64,000 nt of DNA from Clostridium_AI sp964409685 (GCA_964409685.1 CAYPEJ010000005.1:62001-126000), one strand, 5' to 3'; shown: positions 27,448 through 38,100, numbered from the stretch's first letter. Numbers and translations are program-made. Notes: generated by a model from the sequence alone, not told the origin.

Positions 27448-28533
27448 ATGAATGATCAAGATTATATGAAACTAGCCCTTACATTAGCCGAAAAAGGAAT
27501 CGGAAAAACAGCTCCTAATCCTATGGTGGGCTGCGTTATCGTAAAGGAAAATCGTATTATTGGAACTGGTTACCACAAGCAATATGGGGCGTTTCATGCA
27601 GAACGAGATGCACTTTCCAACTTAACGGAATCTGCGGAAGGTTCTACTCTATACGTCACCTTAGAGCCTTGCTGTCACTATGGGAAAACACCACCTTGTA
27701 CAGAGGCCATTATAGAACATAAAGTAAAACGTGTTGTTATCGCCACACTAGATCCGAATCCGCTTGTTGCTGGAAAAGGGGTAGAAATACTAAAACAACA
27801 CGGAATTGAGATTACAATTGGTGTAATGGAAAAAGAATCTTTAGAATTAAATCATGTATTTTTTCATTACATTACAAAGAAAATACCTTATGTTGTCCTA
27901 AAATACGCTATGACAGCAGACGGTAAAATCGCCACTCATACAGGAAAATCCAAATGGATTACAAGCGAAGAATCACGAATACATGTGCAAACATTGCGGA
28001 ATCAATATAGCGGAATTTTAGTTGGTATTGGAACGGTCTTAGCTGATGACCCACTCCTTACATGTCGATTAGAAAACGGAACGAATCCTATCCGAATCAT
28101 CTGCGACACCAATTTATCCATTCCTTTGAATAGCCAAATAATGCAAACTGCAAAGGATGTAACCACATACATTTTCTGTCACACCTACGATAAGGAAAAG
28201 AAACGACAAGCCGAATCACTTGGTGCAATCTTAATCGAGACTCCTCTTTCTGGGGAACACATTGATTTAAAGTGGCTTCTTCACAAATGTGGTGAACTTG
28301 GAATTGATAGTATCTTAGTAGAAGGTGGCGGTTCTATTAATGAAAACATTTTAAAAACTAACTTAGTTTGCGCATTAAAAGTCTATATCGCACCTAAAAT
28401 ATTCGGAGGCGTTCAAAGCAAGACTCCCGTAGAAGGAATCGGCATTGAGGAACCTAACGATGCATATACTTTTGAACTTATCCATACTCGCCAGATAGGT
28501 TCCGATATTTTACTAGAATACATACGAAAATGA
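27448..28533 (+). CDS. ribD: Bifunctional deaminase/reductase RibD
   Basis: Carries out the second and third steps of riboflavin synthesis: deamination of the pyrimidine and NADPH reduction of the ribose. The protein is 361 aa. The zinc deaminase domain has FHAERDAL (near residue 50) and VTLEPCCHYGKTPPC (about 69-83). The reductase domain (150-361) starts VVLKYAMTADGKIATHTG and contains LVEGGGSINENIL. AAAAGGAG lies 7 nt before the ATG. First gene of the operon after the FMN riboswitch; its stop overlaps an ATG (ATGA), with the ribE start 12 nt further on. Confidence 0.97.
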   Translation: MNDQDYMKLALTLAEKGIGKTAPNPMVGCVIVKENRIIGTGYHKQYGAFHAERDALSNLTESAEGSTLYVTLEPCCHYGKTPPCTEAIIEHKVKRVVIATLDPNPLVAGKGVEILKQHGIEITIGVMEKESLELNHVFFHYITKKIPYVVLKYAMTADGKIATHTGKSKWITSEESRIHVQTLRNQYSGILVGIGTVLADDPLLTCRLENGTNPIRIICDTNLSIPLNSQIMQTAKDVTTYIFCHTYDKEKKRQAESLGAILIETPLSGEHIDLKWLLHKCGELGIDSILVEGGGSINENILKTNLVCALKVYIAPKIFGGVQSKTPVEGIGIEEPNDAYTFELIHTRQIGSDILLEYIRK

Positions 28534-28541
28534 GGGATGTT

Positions 28542-29210
28542 ATGTTTACAGGTATTATTGAAGAAATCGGTATCATCAAAAAAATAGATAATGGAACAAC
28601 ATCTGCAAGATTAACGATACAAGCAAATGAAATTTTGAAGGACGTAGTTCTAGGAGACAGTATTGCCGTCAACGGAGTATGCCTTACTGTTTGTAGCTTT
28701 CAAAGTCATTCCTTTGAAGCAGATGTGATGAACGAAACCCTAAAACGAACTTCACTTGGTTCACTTACCAATGGTTCTAAAGTCAACCTAGAACGTGCCA
28801 TGTCTGCAAATGGTCGATTTGGCGGCCACATCGTAAGTGGGCATATTGATGGAACTGGGAAAATTGAATCCTTTACAAAGGATGGAATCGCTACTATTGT
28901 TACCATTTCGACTTCTGAAAAGATTATGCATTACATCATTGAAAAAGGTTCGATTGCTATTGATGGAACTAGTCTCACTGTTAGTAATGTATACTATGAT
29001 AAAAATAAATTTGAGGTATCTTTAATTCCTCATACGAAGGAAAATACCATTTTATTAACAAAACCAGTTGGCTCACTTGTTAATTTAGAAAATGATGTAG
29101 TCGGAAAATATATTGAACATTTTTTACATCCAGAATCAGTTCCATCGAAAGAATCAAAGATTACAAAATCAAAGATTACAAAAGAATTTCTCGCTGAATA
29201 TGGCTTTTAA
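28542..29210 (+). CDS. ribE: Riboflavin synthase alpha subunit RibE
   Basis: Makes riboflavin by dismutation of two lumazines. The protein is 222 aa with the usual two tandem lumazine-binding barrels: MFTGIIEEIGIIKKID at the start, with GDSIAVNGVCLTV in barrel 1 and KGSIAIDGTSLTVSNV in barrel 2. The ATG at 28542 has AGGGATGTT before it and matches the invariant MFTGI start. The C-terminus has an unusual extra tail with a duplicated SKITK unit (ESKITKSKITKEFL). Confidence 0.96.
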   Translation: MFTGIIEEIGIIKKIDNGTTSARLTIQANEILKDVVLGDSIAVNGVCLTVCSFQSHSFEADVMNETLKRTSLGSLTNGSKVNLERAMSANGRFGGHIVSGHIDGTGKIESFTKDGIATIVTISTSEKIMHYIIEKGSIAIDGTSLTVSNVYYDKNKFEVSLIPHTKENTILLTKPVGSLVNLENDVVGKYIEHFLHPESVPSKESKITKSKITKEFLAEYGF

Positions 29211-29222
29211 GGAGGATTATTT

Positions 29223-30413
29223 ATGGAATTTCATACAGTTGAAGAGGCATTACAAGATTTAAAAGAAGGCAAAATTATATTAGTTACAGATGATGAAGAC
29301 AGAGAAAATGAAGGGGATTTCATATGTGCTGCCGAATATGCTACTACTGAAAATCTTAATTTTATGGCAACCTACGGAAAGGGATTGATTTGCATGCCTA
29401 TGTCTGCGGAACTAGCTGCAAAATTAGAACTTCCTCCTATGGTGGAACATAATACCGATAATCACGAAACTGCATTTACGGTTTCCATCGATTATAAAAC
29501 CACTACTACTGGCATTAGCGCTGTAGAACGAGGAATTACTGCACGCATGGCTGTAGCTGAAGATACAAAACCATCGGATTTTCGTCGTCCTGGTCATATG
29601 TTTCCTCTCATTGCCAAAGATGGCGGTGTCTTAGTTCGAAATGGTCACACCGAGGCTACTGTTGATTTAATGAAATTAGCTGGCTTAAAACCTTGTGGTC
29701 TTTGCTGTGAAATTATGAAGGAAGATGGAACAATGATGCGTGGAACTGCGTTATTTGCATTGGCACAAAAGCACTCCATGAAAATGATTACCATTGAAGC
29801 CTTACAAGAATATATCAAAGTACATAGTAACTTTATGAAAGAAGTTTCTTCTGCGAAGCTTCCTACAAAATATGGAATGTTCCAAATTCATGGATTTATC
29901 AATACCATAACGGATGAACATCATATTGCGTTGACAATGGGTGACGTTCAATCTGCTCCATCTGTTCTTGTAAGGATGCACTCTGAATGCCTTACTGGTG
30001 ACGTACTTGGTTCTGCAAAATGCGATTGCGGCCAACAATTACAAGAATCTTTAAGACGAATTAGCGAAGACGGAACTGGAGTTCTTTTGTATCTACGCCA
30101 AGAGGGACGTGGAATTGGGTTAATTAACAAAATACGTGCTTATGCATTGCAAGATGAAGGATTTGATACCGTCGATGCAAACTTAGAACTTGGTTTTGCA
30201 GAAGATTTACGAGATTACTATCCTGCTGCTCATATGCTAAAATCACTCCAAGTAAATTCTGTTCGTTTACTTACGAATAACCCAGATAAGATTTATCAAT
30301 TAGAACGTTATGGTGTTTCCGTTGTAAAGAGAGAACCATTGCAAATCAAAGCAAATGAATATGATGCCTTTTATCTTCAGGTCAAGAAAGAAAGAATGGG
30401 GCATTATTTATAA
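29223..30413 (+). CDS. ribBA: Bifunctional RibBA (DHBP synthase / GTP cyclohydrolase II)
   Basis: Supplies both riboflavin precursors. The protein is 396 aa. The RibB half (1-200) has VTDDEDRENEGDFI and RPGHMFPLIAKDGGVLVR with the conserved acidic and His residues. The RibA half (from about 205) has the zinc motif SECLTGDVLGSAKCDCG and the arginine-rich active site LRQEGRGIGL. AGGAGG lies 7 nt upstream of the ATG. All catalytic motifs appear intact. Confidence 0.97.
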   Translation: MEFHTVEEALQDLKEGKIILVTDDEDRENEGDFICAAEYATTENLNFMATYGKGLICMPMSAELAAKLELPPMVEHNTDNHETAFTVSIDYKTTTTGISAVERGITARMAVAEDTKPSDFRRPGHMFPLIAKDGGVLVRNGHTEATVDLMKLAGLKPCGLCCEIMKEDGTMMRGTALFALAQKHSMKMITIEALQEYIKVHSNFMKEVSSAKLPTKYGMFQIHGFINTITDEHHIALTMGDVQSAPSVLVRMHSECLTGDVLGSAKCDCGQQLQESLRRISEDGTGVLLYLRQEGRGIGLINKIRAYALQDEGFDTVDANLELGFAEDLRDYYPAAHMLKSLQVNSVRLLTNNPDKIYQLERYGVSVVKREPLQIKANEYDAFYLQVKKERMGHYL

Positions 30414-30495
30414 ATTTATTTCACTACAAAATGTAGGTAACACAAAGTATGTAAGATATGATACAAAAATGAAACCACAAGAAAGGATGTCTATT

Positions 30496-30957
30496 ATGAA
30501 AACATTAGAAGGAAAATTAGTTGCAGAAAATATGAGGATTGGAATCGTTGCTTCCAGATTTAACGAGTTTATTGTAAATAAATTAGTTAGTGGTGCTGTC
30601 GATGGCTTAGTACGTCATAATGTAAAGGAAGAAGATATTTCTCTTGCTTGGGTACCTGGTGCATTTGAAATCCCACTTGCTGCTCAAAAAATGGCGAACT
30701 CAGGAAAATATGACGCTGTTATATGCGTAGGTGCAGTAATTCGTGGTGCGACTTCTCATTATGATTATGTTTGTAATGAAGTTTCTAAGGGAATTGCACA
30801 AGTTTCTATGAATTCTGGCATTCCAGTGCTATTCGGTATCTTGACAACAGATACCATTGAACAGGCGATTGAACGTGCAGGTACAAAGGCTGGTAATAAA
30901 GGCTATGATTGTGCGTTATCCGCTATTGAAATGGTGAATTTGTTAAAGGAAATTTAG
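30496..30957 (+). CDS. ribH: 6,7-dimethyl-8-ribityllumazine synthase RibH
   Basis: Penultimate enzyme of riboflavin synthesis, forming icosahedral capsids in many bacteria. The start MKTLEGKLVAENMRIGIVAS at 30496 gives 153 aa, the family norm, and has AAAGGATG upstream; the frame is open far upstream over the end of ribBA, but that is not coding. Motifs: RFNEFIVNKLVSGAVDGL, WVPGAFEIP, CVGAVIRGATSHYDYVCNE and PVLFGILTTDT. Confidence 0.97.
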   Translation: MKTLEGKLVAENMRIGIVASRFNEFIVNKLVSGAVDGLVRHNVKEEDISLAWVPGAFEIPLAAQKMANSGKYDAVICVGAVIRGATSHYDYVCNEVSKGIAQVSMNSGIPVLFGILTTDTIEQAIERAGTKAGNKGYDCALSAIEMVNLLKEI

Positions 30958-31001
30958 ACGAATTCTTCCAAATTCAATCTCATCTCACAGAGTAAACTAT
31001 A

Positions 31002-31035
31002 CATATGGAAATGTAGCAAAGCGGAATTTCCTATG
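31002..31035 (-). repeat. Copy 1 of a dispersed stem-loop repeat
   Basis: GGAAAT and ATTTCC arms enclose a 13-nt loop gtagcaaagcgga; outer CATA/TATG bases extend the stem around a single bulge. The same core (two base changes) recurs at 58378-58418 with a different outer stem. Confidence 0.5.
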
Positions 31036-31042
31036 AATTAAT

Positions 31043-31082
31043 AAAAGTCCATTCTGTCATCTTAACGACAAAATGGACTTTT
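31043..31082. terminator. Bidirectional terminator between ribH and coaBC
   Basis: AAAAGTCCATT...TGTC pairs with GACA...AATGGACTTTT (one mismatch), A-rich on one side and T-rich on the other, between two converging genes. Confidence 0.9.
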
Positions 31083-31111
31083 CATTTATCACCACTAGAA
31101 AAGTCTCGCTT

Positions 31112-32302
31112 CTAGTTTATTCTCTTTACAATTTCATCCAAGATCCTAACTGCAATCTCATCCTTCGACATTAAATCGATCGGCATCTGACCATCCTCAG
31201 TAATCAATGTCACAATATTGGTATCCCCTTGGAACCCTGCCCCCTCTTGACTAATGCTATTTGCCACAATCATATCAAGATTTTTTTTCTTTCTCTTCTC
31301 TTCCGCCCGTTCCAATAACTGTTCTGTCTCCATTGCAAATCCACAGATAAATTGCCCTTCCTTTTTTCGTTTACCTACATAAGCCAAGATATCATCTGTC
31401 CGTTCACACTCAATAGACATAGAACCATCTGACTTTTTCATCTTTTGGTCATGTACCACAGCTGGTCGATAATCCGCAACTGCTGCCGCCTTTATAATAA
31501 TATCTTGCTCTTCCGCACATCCCGTCACTGCACCAAACATATCCTTTGCACTTAGCACATCTATGCGTTTCACACCAAGTGGGGTCTGTAAATTCGTTTT
31601 TCCAGATATCAACGTAACCTCTGCACCACGAGCTTTCGCCACCTTTGCAATAGCATATCCCATCTTTCCAGAAGAATGATTTGTAATATAACGAACTGGA
31701 TCAATCGCTTCCATCGTTGGTCCCGCAGTAACCATTACTTTCTTTCCCGCTAAGTCTTTCTCTTTCACTAACGCATACTCAATATGTGCCATCAAAAGTT
31801 CTTCACTTGCAAGTTTTCCACTGCCAACATCACCACATGCCAATCTACCTGCATCTGGCTCAATAATCGTCATCCCATGTCTCTTTAGTATGTCAATATT
31901 TTCCTGTACAATTGAATTCTCCAACATATTCGTATTCATAGCAGGCGCAACCAATATAGGAGCTTTACATGCAAGTACAGTTGTGGTAAGCATATCATCT
32001 GCAATTCCATGTGCCATTTTTCCTATGACATTGGCACTTGCTGGTGCAATCATCATCACATCTGCTTGCTTTGCCAAAGACACATGGGCTACATGAAATT
32101 GAAAATTTCGGTCAAATGTTTCCACTAAACATTTATGATTGGTAAGGGTTTCAAATGTAATAGGATGTATAAATTTTGTTGCATTTTCTGTCATGATTAC
32201 ATGGACGTCAGCACCTCTTTTTATTAATGCACTTGCCACATTTGCCATCTTATACGCTGCGATACTTCCAGTAATCCCAAGTACTACTGTTTTCCCTTTC
32301 AT
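31112..32302 (-). CDS. coaBC: Bifunctional CoaBC (Dfp)
   Basis: Ligates cysteine to 4'-phosphopantothenate and decarboxylates the product, in coenzyme A synthesis. The protein is 396 aa from the ATG at 32302 (AGGA site; the open frame extends seven codons further). The CoaC flavoprotein half has VVLGITGSIAAYKMAN, the HVAHVSLAKQADVMMIAPAS segment with active-site His, and APAMNTNM. The CoaB half (from about 185) has VMVTAGPTMEAIDPVRYITN, SGKMGYAIA and AAAVADYRP. It follows panD by 5 bp, giving a panC-panD-coaBC pathway operon. Confidence 0.97.
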   Translation of the reverse strand: MKGKTVVLGITGSIAAYKMANVASALIKRGADVHVIMTENATKFIHPITFETLTNHKCLVETFDRNFQFHVAHVSLAKQADVMMIAPASANVIGKMAHGIADDMLTTTVLACKAPILVAPAMNTNMLENSIVQENIDILKRHGMTIIEPDAGRLACGDVGSGKLASEELLMAHIEYALVKEKDLAGKKVMVTAGPTMEAIDPVRYITNHSSGKMGYAIAKVAKARGAEVTLISGKTNLQTPLGVKRIDVLSAKDMFGAVTGCAEEQDIIIKAAAVADYRPAVVHDQKMKKSDGSMSIECERTDDILAYVGKRKKEGQFICGFAMETEQLLERAEEKRKKKNLDMIVANSISQEGAGFQGDTNIVTLITEDGQMPIDLMSKDEIAVRILDEIVKRIN

Positions 32303-32307
32303 CGTTC

Positions 32308-32706
32308 CTATACCTCCAAGCACGCTCCATATGTCCCGTGTTTTTCATAAGTAGTCACTTGACCAATTGTATTATCATCATTTAAAAATACAACTTTTGG
32401 CTTGTGCGTTTCTACTTCTTCTACTTCCATATCTGCGTACGCCATTATGATAATCTTATCACCAGTCTGCACACAACGAGCCGCTGCACCATTTAAACAA
32501 ATGATACCACTTCCAGGTTCTCCTGCTATGGTATAAGTTTCAAAACGACTACCATTATTAATATCTACAATATGCACCTTTTCGTATTCAAAGATTCCAG
32601 AAGCTTCTAACAGCTTTCTATCAATGGTAATGCTCCCAACATAATTTAAATCCGCTTCTGTTACTGTCGCTCTATGAAGTTTTCCTTTTAACATTGTCAC
32701 GCGCAT
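32308..32706 (-). CDS. panD: Aspartate 1-decarboxylase PanD
   Basis: Makes beta-alanine from aspartate for pantothenate. The 132-aa proenzyme has the self-cleavage site YVGSITID (Gly-Ser near residue 26), which yields the pyruvoyl group, and the conserved ICLNGAAARCVQTGDKIIIM. The ATG at 32706 overlaps the panC stop (TAATG), with GGAGG upstream. Confidence 0.97.
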   Translation of the reverse strand: MRVTMLKGKLHRATVTEADLNYVGSITIDRKLLEASGIFEYEKVHIVDINNGSRFETYTIAGEPGSGIICLNGAAARCVQTGDKIIIMAYADMEVEEVETHKPKVVFLNDDNTIGQVTTYEKHGTYGACLEV

Positions 32707-33560
32707 TATTGTTCTCCTCCTAGAATCATACGATTATCAATTAAACGTGTTTTTCCAATATATACAGCCAATGCAATAAGTGTAGACTCTGTAATCTCTT
32801 CTACTGGCTTCATTGTAAGCACATCTACTGCTTCCACATAATCAATTTTTGCTAATGGCTCTAATTCAATCAATTTCTTCATTTCATCTAAAATTTCACT
32901 TGCCCTACGCTCTCCTCTTGCTACAAATGCTTCTGCAAATGCTAAAGATTGACTTAATACCAATGCAGCTTTTCTTTCTTCTTCCGATAAATATGTATTA
33001 CGAGAACTCATGGCCAATCCATCTTCTTCTCTTACAATCGGACATCCAATTACTTCCACATCCATACTCAAGTCAATTACCATACGTTTAATGATAGCCA
33101 ACTGTTGTGCATCCTTCTGACCAAAATAAGCGCGATCAGGTGTAACGATATGGAATAACTTACTTACAACGGTACAAACTCCTTGGAAATGTGTTGGTCT
33201 GCTTTTACCACATAATTCTTCTGTTAAGATACTCATACCCACGAATGAACAAAATTCTTTTGTATACATTTCATCTGCTTCTGGTGCAAAGATTAAATCT
33301 ACACCTGCAGATTCACACACTGCCATATCATGTTCTAAATCTCTTGGATAGGTACTAAAGTCTTCATTTGGACCAAATTGAATTGGATTGACAAAGATAC
33401 TGACTACTACCTTTCCATTTTCCTGGCGTGCTCTGTCCATTAAGCTCTTATGACCATTATGTAGATATCCCATCGTTGGGACTAAGGCAACCTCATTTCC
33501 TTCTTGCTTCCATGATTTTACGAGATCTCTTACTTCTTTTATTGTCTTAACTACTTTCAT
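32706..33560 (-). CDS. panC: Pantothenate synthetase PanC
   Basis: Joins pantoate and beta-alanine with ATP. The 284-aa protein has the nucleotide-binding VPTMGYLHNGHKSLMDRAR (residues 28-46), IFVNPIQFGPNEDFSTYPR, FQGVCTVVSKLF, YFGQKDAQQLAIIKRM and the KMSKS-like AMSSRNTYLS. GGAGG lies 5 nt upstream of the ATG. It is 99 bp downstream of panB, with a hairpin between. Confidence 0.97.
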   Translation of the reverse strand: MKVVKTIKEVRDLVKSWKQEGNEVALVPTMGYLHNGHKSLMDRARQENGKVVVSIFVNPIQFGPNEDFSTYPRDLEHDMAVCESAGVDLIFAPEADEMYTKEFCSFVGMSILTEELCGKSRPTHFQGVCTVVSKLFHIVTPDRAYFGQKDAQQLAIIKRMVIDLSMDVEVIGCPIVREEDGLAMSSRNTYLSEEERKAALVLSQSLAFAEAFVARGERRASEILDEMKKLIELEPLAKIDYVEAVDVLTMKPVEEITESTLIALAVYIGKTRLIDNRMILGGEQ

Positions 33561-33617
33561 CTTATCCTCCTATTTTTATCTTCTATCACATAGGTTATAT
33601 ATTGTAAAATAATAACA

Positions 33618-33654
33618 CGAAAACATGTACACATCACTATGTACATGTTTCCGT
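33618..33654 (-). terminator. Hairpin between panB and panC
   Basis: On the minus strand AAACATGTACA pairs with TGTACATGTTT around an 8-nt loop, then TTATTATTTT. This is a terminator-like element, possibly partial, that would lower panCD-coaBC relative to panB. Confidence 0.6.
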
Positions 33655-33659
33655 AGCGA

Positions 33660-34508
33660 TTAAGCATCTTTTTCAATCTCTTCACTTACACTTTTTAAAA
33701 TTTCATCATCTATTTTAAAACAATGTTCTTTTGCTGGGAATGTTCCATCTTGTACTTCTTTTACATAAGATGCAAATGCCCCTTTCATTGTTTCATTCAA
33801 ATTTTCATATTTCTTCACGAACTTTGGTTGCATATCTCCATAGATTCCAAGCATATCTTGATATACTAACACTTGACCGTCACAATCTGGACCTGCGCCA
33901 ATACCGATTGTTGGAATAGAGACCGCTTCTGTCACCATTTTTGCAAGCTTATCTGGTACACATTCTAATACAACTGCAAATGCACCTGCTGCTTCCACTT
34001 TTTTCGCATCTTCAATTAATGTTCTTGCCGCTTCAAAGCTTTTTCCCTGAACCTTGAATCCACCGAATTCATTTACTGACTGTGGAGTAAGACCAAGATG
34101 TGCCATTACTGGAATGGATGCATCTACGATTGCCTTAATCTGAGGACACACTTTTGCTCCACCTTCTAATTTAATGGCATGAGCACCTGCTTCTTTAACA
34201 AGACGACCTGCATTTACAACCGCATCATATACGGATGTTTGGTAAGACATAAATGGCATATCCACTACTACAAATGCCTCTTTTACACCTCTTGTAACTG
34301 CTCTTCCATGATGAATCATATCTTCCATAGTAACAGATAATGTATTCTCATAGCCTAACATAACCATGCCTAGAGAATCTCCTACTAATATCGTATGTAC
34401 ACCTGCTTCGTCAATTAATTTCGCTGTAGAATAATCGTATGCGGTAAGCATCGTAATCTTTTCATGATTTTCCTTCATTTTTTGAAGTGTTGTAACTGTT
34501 TGTTTCAA
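33660..34508 (-). CDS. panB: 3-methyl-2-oxobutanoate hydroxymethyltransferase PanB
   Basis: First committed step to pantoate. The protein is 282 aa. Motifs: MLTAYDYSTAKLIDEAG, ILVGDSLGMVMLGYENTLSV, MPFMSYQTS, KLEGGAKVCP, AHLGLTPQSVN and TIGIGAGPDCDGQVLVYQDMLG. The start is a TTG (34508) behind GGAGGAGTGAAAG; no ATG with a ribosome site is available nearby, so the TTG is likely used. The upstream region has a 20-bp perfect inverted repeat at its promoter. Confidence 0.96.
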   Translation of the reverse strand: MKQTVTTLQKMKENHEKITMLTAYDYSTAKLIDEAGVHTILVGDSLGMVMLGYENTLSVTMEDMIHHGRAVTRGVKEAFVVVDMPFMSYQTSVYDAVVNAGRLVKEAGAHAIKLEGGAKVCPQIKAIVDASIPVMAHLGLTPQSVNEFGGFKVQGKSFEAARTLIEDAKKVEAAGAFAVVLECVPDKLAKMVTEAVSIPTIGIGAGPDCDGQVLVYQDMLGIYGDMQPKFVKKYENLNETMKGAFASYVKEVQDGTFPAKEHCFKIDDEILKSVSEEIEKDA

Positions 34509-34600
34509 CTTTCACTCCTCCATTCATTTTATTAAAGTATAAAAGCATCTTCTCAATGTCTCTTTACCAATTTAAAATATAATTGGGAAAAGTAGATAAA

Positions 34601-34628
34601 ATTATATACAATTGAACATTTTCAATTG
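34601..34628 (-). promoter_or_regulatory. panB promoter with 20-bp inverted repeat
   Basis: CAATTGAA-N4-TTCAATTG (34609-34628) is a perfect palindrome lying 2 bp upstream of a TATAAT box (34601-34606) on the minus strand, so it covers the spacer and -35 region. A dimeric regulator binding here would block or replace -35 recognition. The regulator is not identified. Confidence 0.55.
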
Positions 34629-34707
34629 CTGGTACAGCTTTCTGTTCGAAATACCGTCCATAGATACTATAGCTTTTTTCTTGTGAGATGTAAAGAAAAT
34701 TTTGTTT

Positions 34708-35175
34708 TTAATTTTCATCTTGCATATTTTCATTTCCTTCCACAAAACCAGTATCTAATACCTCTAAAAACCATTCTAATGCTTCATGTTGTGAATACCT
34801 ATAATCCCAATTACTAGTTAATGCTTCAAATAACATATCCTTTTCTTCTAAATTCCTCTTCTTCCCCCATATCTCCTTTTGCTCCTCTTCGGATAACGCA
34901 CATATTTCTTGATAAACTTGATAAAGTCGTTCTTCTGCCTTACCACTTAAATTTCCAAAAATTTTCATAGCATTACTCAACGTAGCAGACGCCATACTCG
35001 TAATTTTGCCATGTGACTTCCCAAACCATGTTGCCCAATCATAGTCTTCTAAGGTTTCATCATATTTTTCATCCAAATCAATTATAGTACTATAATAATG
35101 CTCGATATCTGTATAAAACGAAACACTTTCTAATAAGTCATACTTAAACTTTTCTATTTTACGATTTTCTCCCAC
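34708..35175 (-). CDS. 155-aa partner of the nuclease-STAND protein, unknown
   Basis: I recognise no family. The protein is 155 aa, acidic, mainly helical in appearance, with aromatic-rich segments (YTDIEHYYSTIIDL, DYDWATWFGK) and no signal peptide or membrane helix. It begins with GTG at 35175, one base after the stop of the large upstream gene, and its AGGAG site lies inside that gene, so the two are translationally coupled and likely act together. Possible roles are a regulator, chaperone or specificity factor for the nuclease-NTPase; this is inference from arrangement only. Confidence 0.7.
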   Translation of the reverse strand: MGENRKIEKFKYDLLESVSFYTDIEHYYSTIIDLDEKYDETLEDYDWATWFGKSHGKITSMASATLSNAMKIFGNLSGKAEERLYQVYQEICALSEEEQKEIWGKKRNLEEKDMLFEALTSNWDYRYSQHEALEWFLEVLDTGFVEGNENMQDEN

Positions 35176-35176
35176 T

Positions 35177-38100
35177 TCAATTTTCTCCTTCTAGTTGTGC
35201 TTTTATTTTCCTAAAAAATGCTGTAACTTCATCTTTCCTCAGCGTTTCTATATCGAATCCATTTTGATAGATTTTTAATAATTCAACCTGTGATTCTTCC
35301 GGATCCATTAATCTCGCTTGTACTAATAATACAATTTCTCTGTCTGTGAATTTCTCTAAAAGCATATCACTTATCCAATACTCTTCAATGCATTCAAAAA
35401 TGATAAGAGGTAAAGATATTTCCATCGAATTTTCTTCAATCATCCCCTCTTTATCTACTCCAACTGTTACTCTAAGATATGCTAGCAAATTTCCAACCAG
35501 TGTTTCATAATCATCATGATAGATTTCTTCGTAAAATTCTTTCAACAATGGTATATAAGCATACTGCATAAAACAATTTTTATCTATTTTGTTAAGCTTT
35601 TTAATTAAACTAAAATCATCAAAATCAAGTAATCTACGACCAAGCTGTACCAAGTTATTTTGTGTTTCTTCCTCATTAAAAAGCAGCCTATAAAACTTTT
35701 CCTTATCCTCATTTTGTAACTCTTTCATTTTTGCAAAAAAAGCGGACATAAACAAATATTGATTTTTGACATAATACCATTTCCCTTTTTTCTCCAAAAT
35801 TTCTCCTTCAACAAAAAGGCTAATCAAATCATCTTCTAATTCATCTGAAATGTCTTCTAAAATTTCTTCTAATTCAAATTTTGCCAAATATTCTCCTTCT
35901 GCACATTTTTTATTACATCCCATTAGGATTAGTGCTTTTACAACTAATTCTTCTGCCACATCTATTTCTTTCGAAATACGCTTTAATCTTGGTAAACTAT
36001 TTTTCTTTATGAAAGATTTTTTCTTTTTTTCATCAAAAAGTTTTAGCGACATCTTTTCTTTTATTTTCAAATCAATCCTTTGAAAATCAAATTGTTCATA
36101 TATCTCTTCTTCATCGTATTCAAACCATCCATCATATGTATCTATTTCTTTACAAAATTCTGAATTATCCTCTAAACAATATTGTTCTTTTAAATCATAA
36201 AAACAATCCTCTAAATAAACAAACGTATCAAGGTCATTTTCCATTGCAGCATTATACATTCCCCATCTATAATATGTATAAATATGTTCGCTTACTTTCT
36301 CAAAATTTTGTTTTACATATTTATCAAACAAACTTGGATTGATCCCCCGAATGGAATCATAATCCGGTTCCATAACACAATACATAATACATGTCATATA
36401 TGTATCAATAATTGTAAATGCATCTGTAAAAATTCCTTCTTTTAGTGCCACTTGAGCCACTTCTGGAAAAGCTATAATGTCTTTCTCTATAACATGCATT
36501 GGATCGTTTTTTAATTGTCCTAAATAAAATTGGAAAAAGGCACTAAATTCATCTTTAAATTCAATACAAATACCGTTTTTATAATAAGGAAACAAATCTA
36601 AAAATCTTCCTATACTATATTCCGTATCATGATTATCCTGTATGAATATGGTTACTCCATTCAACGTAGTTTTTTGATTTCGTTCCAAAATACTATCTGT
36701 ATGAATCAACTCAAAAGCTTTTCTCATAACTAGAGCATAATACTCATCAAATCTCTCTTTTTTAGATAATAACTCTAACAAATTTATTGTTTGTGTAAAA
36801 TACATACAGCACTCGATTAATCGTTTTTTATTCTGCTCAAGATTATCTGCTAAATAACTATGTATCATTTCATACATAGATGGATTCTGAAATCGAATTA
36901 TAATACGCTCCTTTGTTATTATTTCCATTTGTTCATCAAACATTTCATCGCAAACTACATCTGTATATATAACCGTCTTCTCTAATTCAGCAATTACCTT
37001 CGGATACTCTTTCCAATTATACTCATTTTGTGCAATATGGCAATAACATTTTTCAATAAATTTTCCATCGATATATTCAGGCATTAAAAAGAGAATCTTA
37101 TATAAATGTTGTGCTTCTTCAGATAAATTTGCATAGATTCCCTCCCAAAAATCTCCTGGTCTATTAAGGTATTGTAATAATTCATCCTGACAATCCTCTG
37201 CATTTAGTTCCTTTGGAAATAGACTTAAGTATTTATCAATGACACGAGGATTATAATTAGCTGACTCCGTTATTCTAGCATGAATATCATATAATGCAAC
37301 TGCTTGTTCATAAGTCACTTCTGCTTTATTAATATGTTCACAATAAATTTGATATTTCTCCTCCGTTGTATATTCTGTCAATCTACATTCCAATTTATAT
37401 GTATCAATTATTCTCCGAAGTTCTTCATGTCTTCTAAGACCCTGCTCTAAAATGTAATGTCTTGTTGTTAAAATAAATATATCATTTTTACTTTTCTTAA
37501 CACTTTTGATAATCTGTGCAAGTTCTTTTTCTTCACGTCCAAGACGACTATCCTTGTAGAATATACTCCCCCAAAAGTCATCAAATATCATGATATTTCG
37601 TTCATTCGGATCTTCTATTTTTCTATAATCATATATATCAGTAAACCAATAATACTTTACATTATCTGTTCTACAAAAATACAATGCCAGTTGTTTGGCT
37701 AACGTAGTTTTTCCCATGCCAGGTTCACCAGAAATGATAATTACCCTATTTTTCCTCACTTTTTCTATTGCATTTTGAAATAAACTAGTTTCTACAAAAT
37801 ATTGACTTTCCACAATTGCTTCTTTCAAGCTCAGATTAGATATTTGAAAAAAGTCTTTATGAATAATTTGATTTAAATATTCCTTCAATCGTTCTGGATT
37901 ATGAGCTAAAAGCTTATGATATTTTTGTTCAATCTTTCGATACTTCTCAGAGGGATCATCTAAGTAATGGTTCAAATTCTCTCTTCCAACAATATCATTT
38001 GTAGAAATAATATATGGTGCAAATAATTCTTTGATTTCCTCTTTTCGTGCTACTGAAACCTTATACGAAAGTACTAAAATATATCGATCTACCTTTAGAT

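Noticed and set aside
30355..30495. N-terminal extension of ribH overlapping ribBA
   Set aside because: The extension reads through the end of ribBA in another frame; the start at 30496 has a ribosome site and gives the family length.
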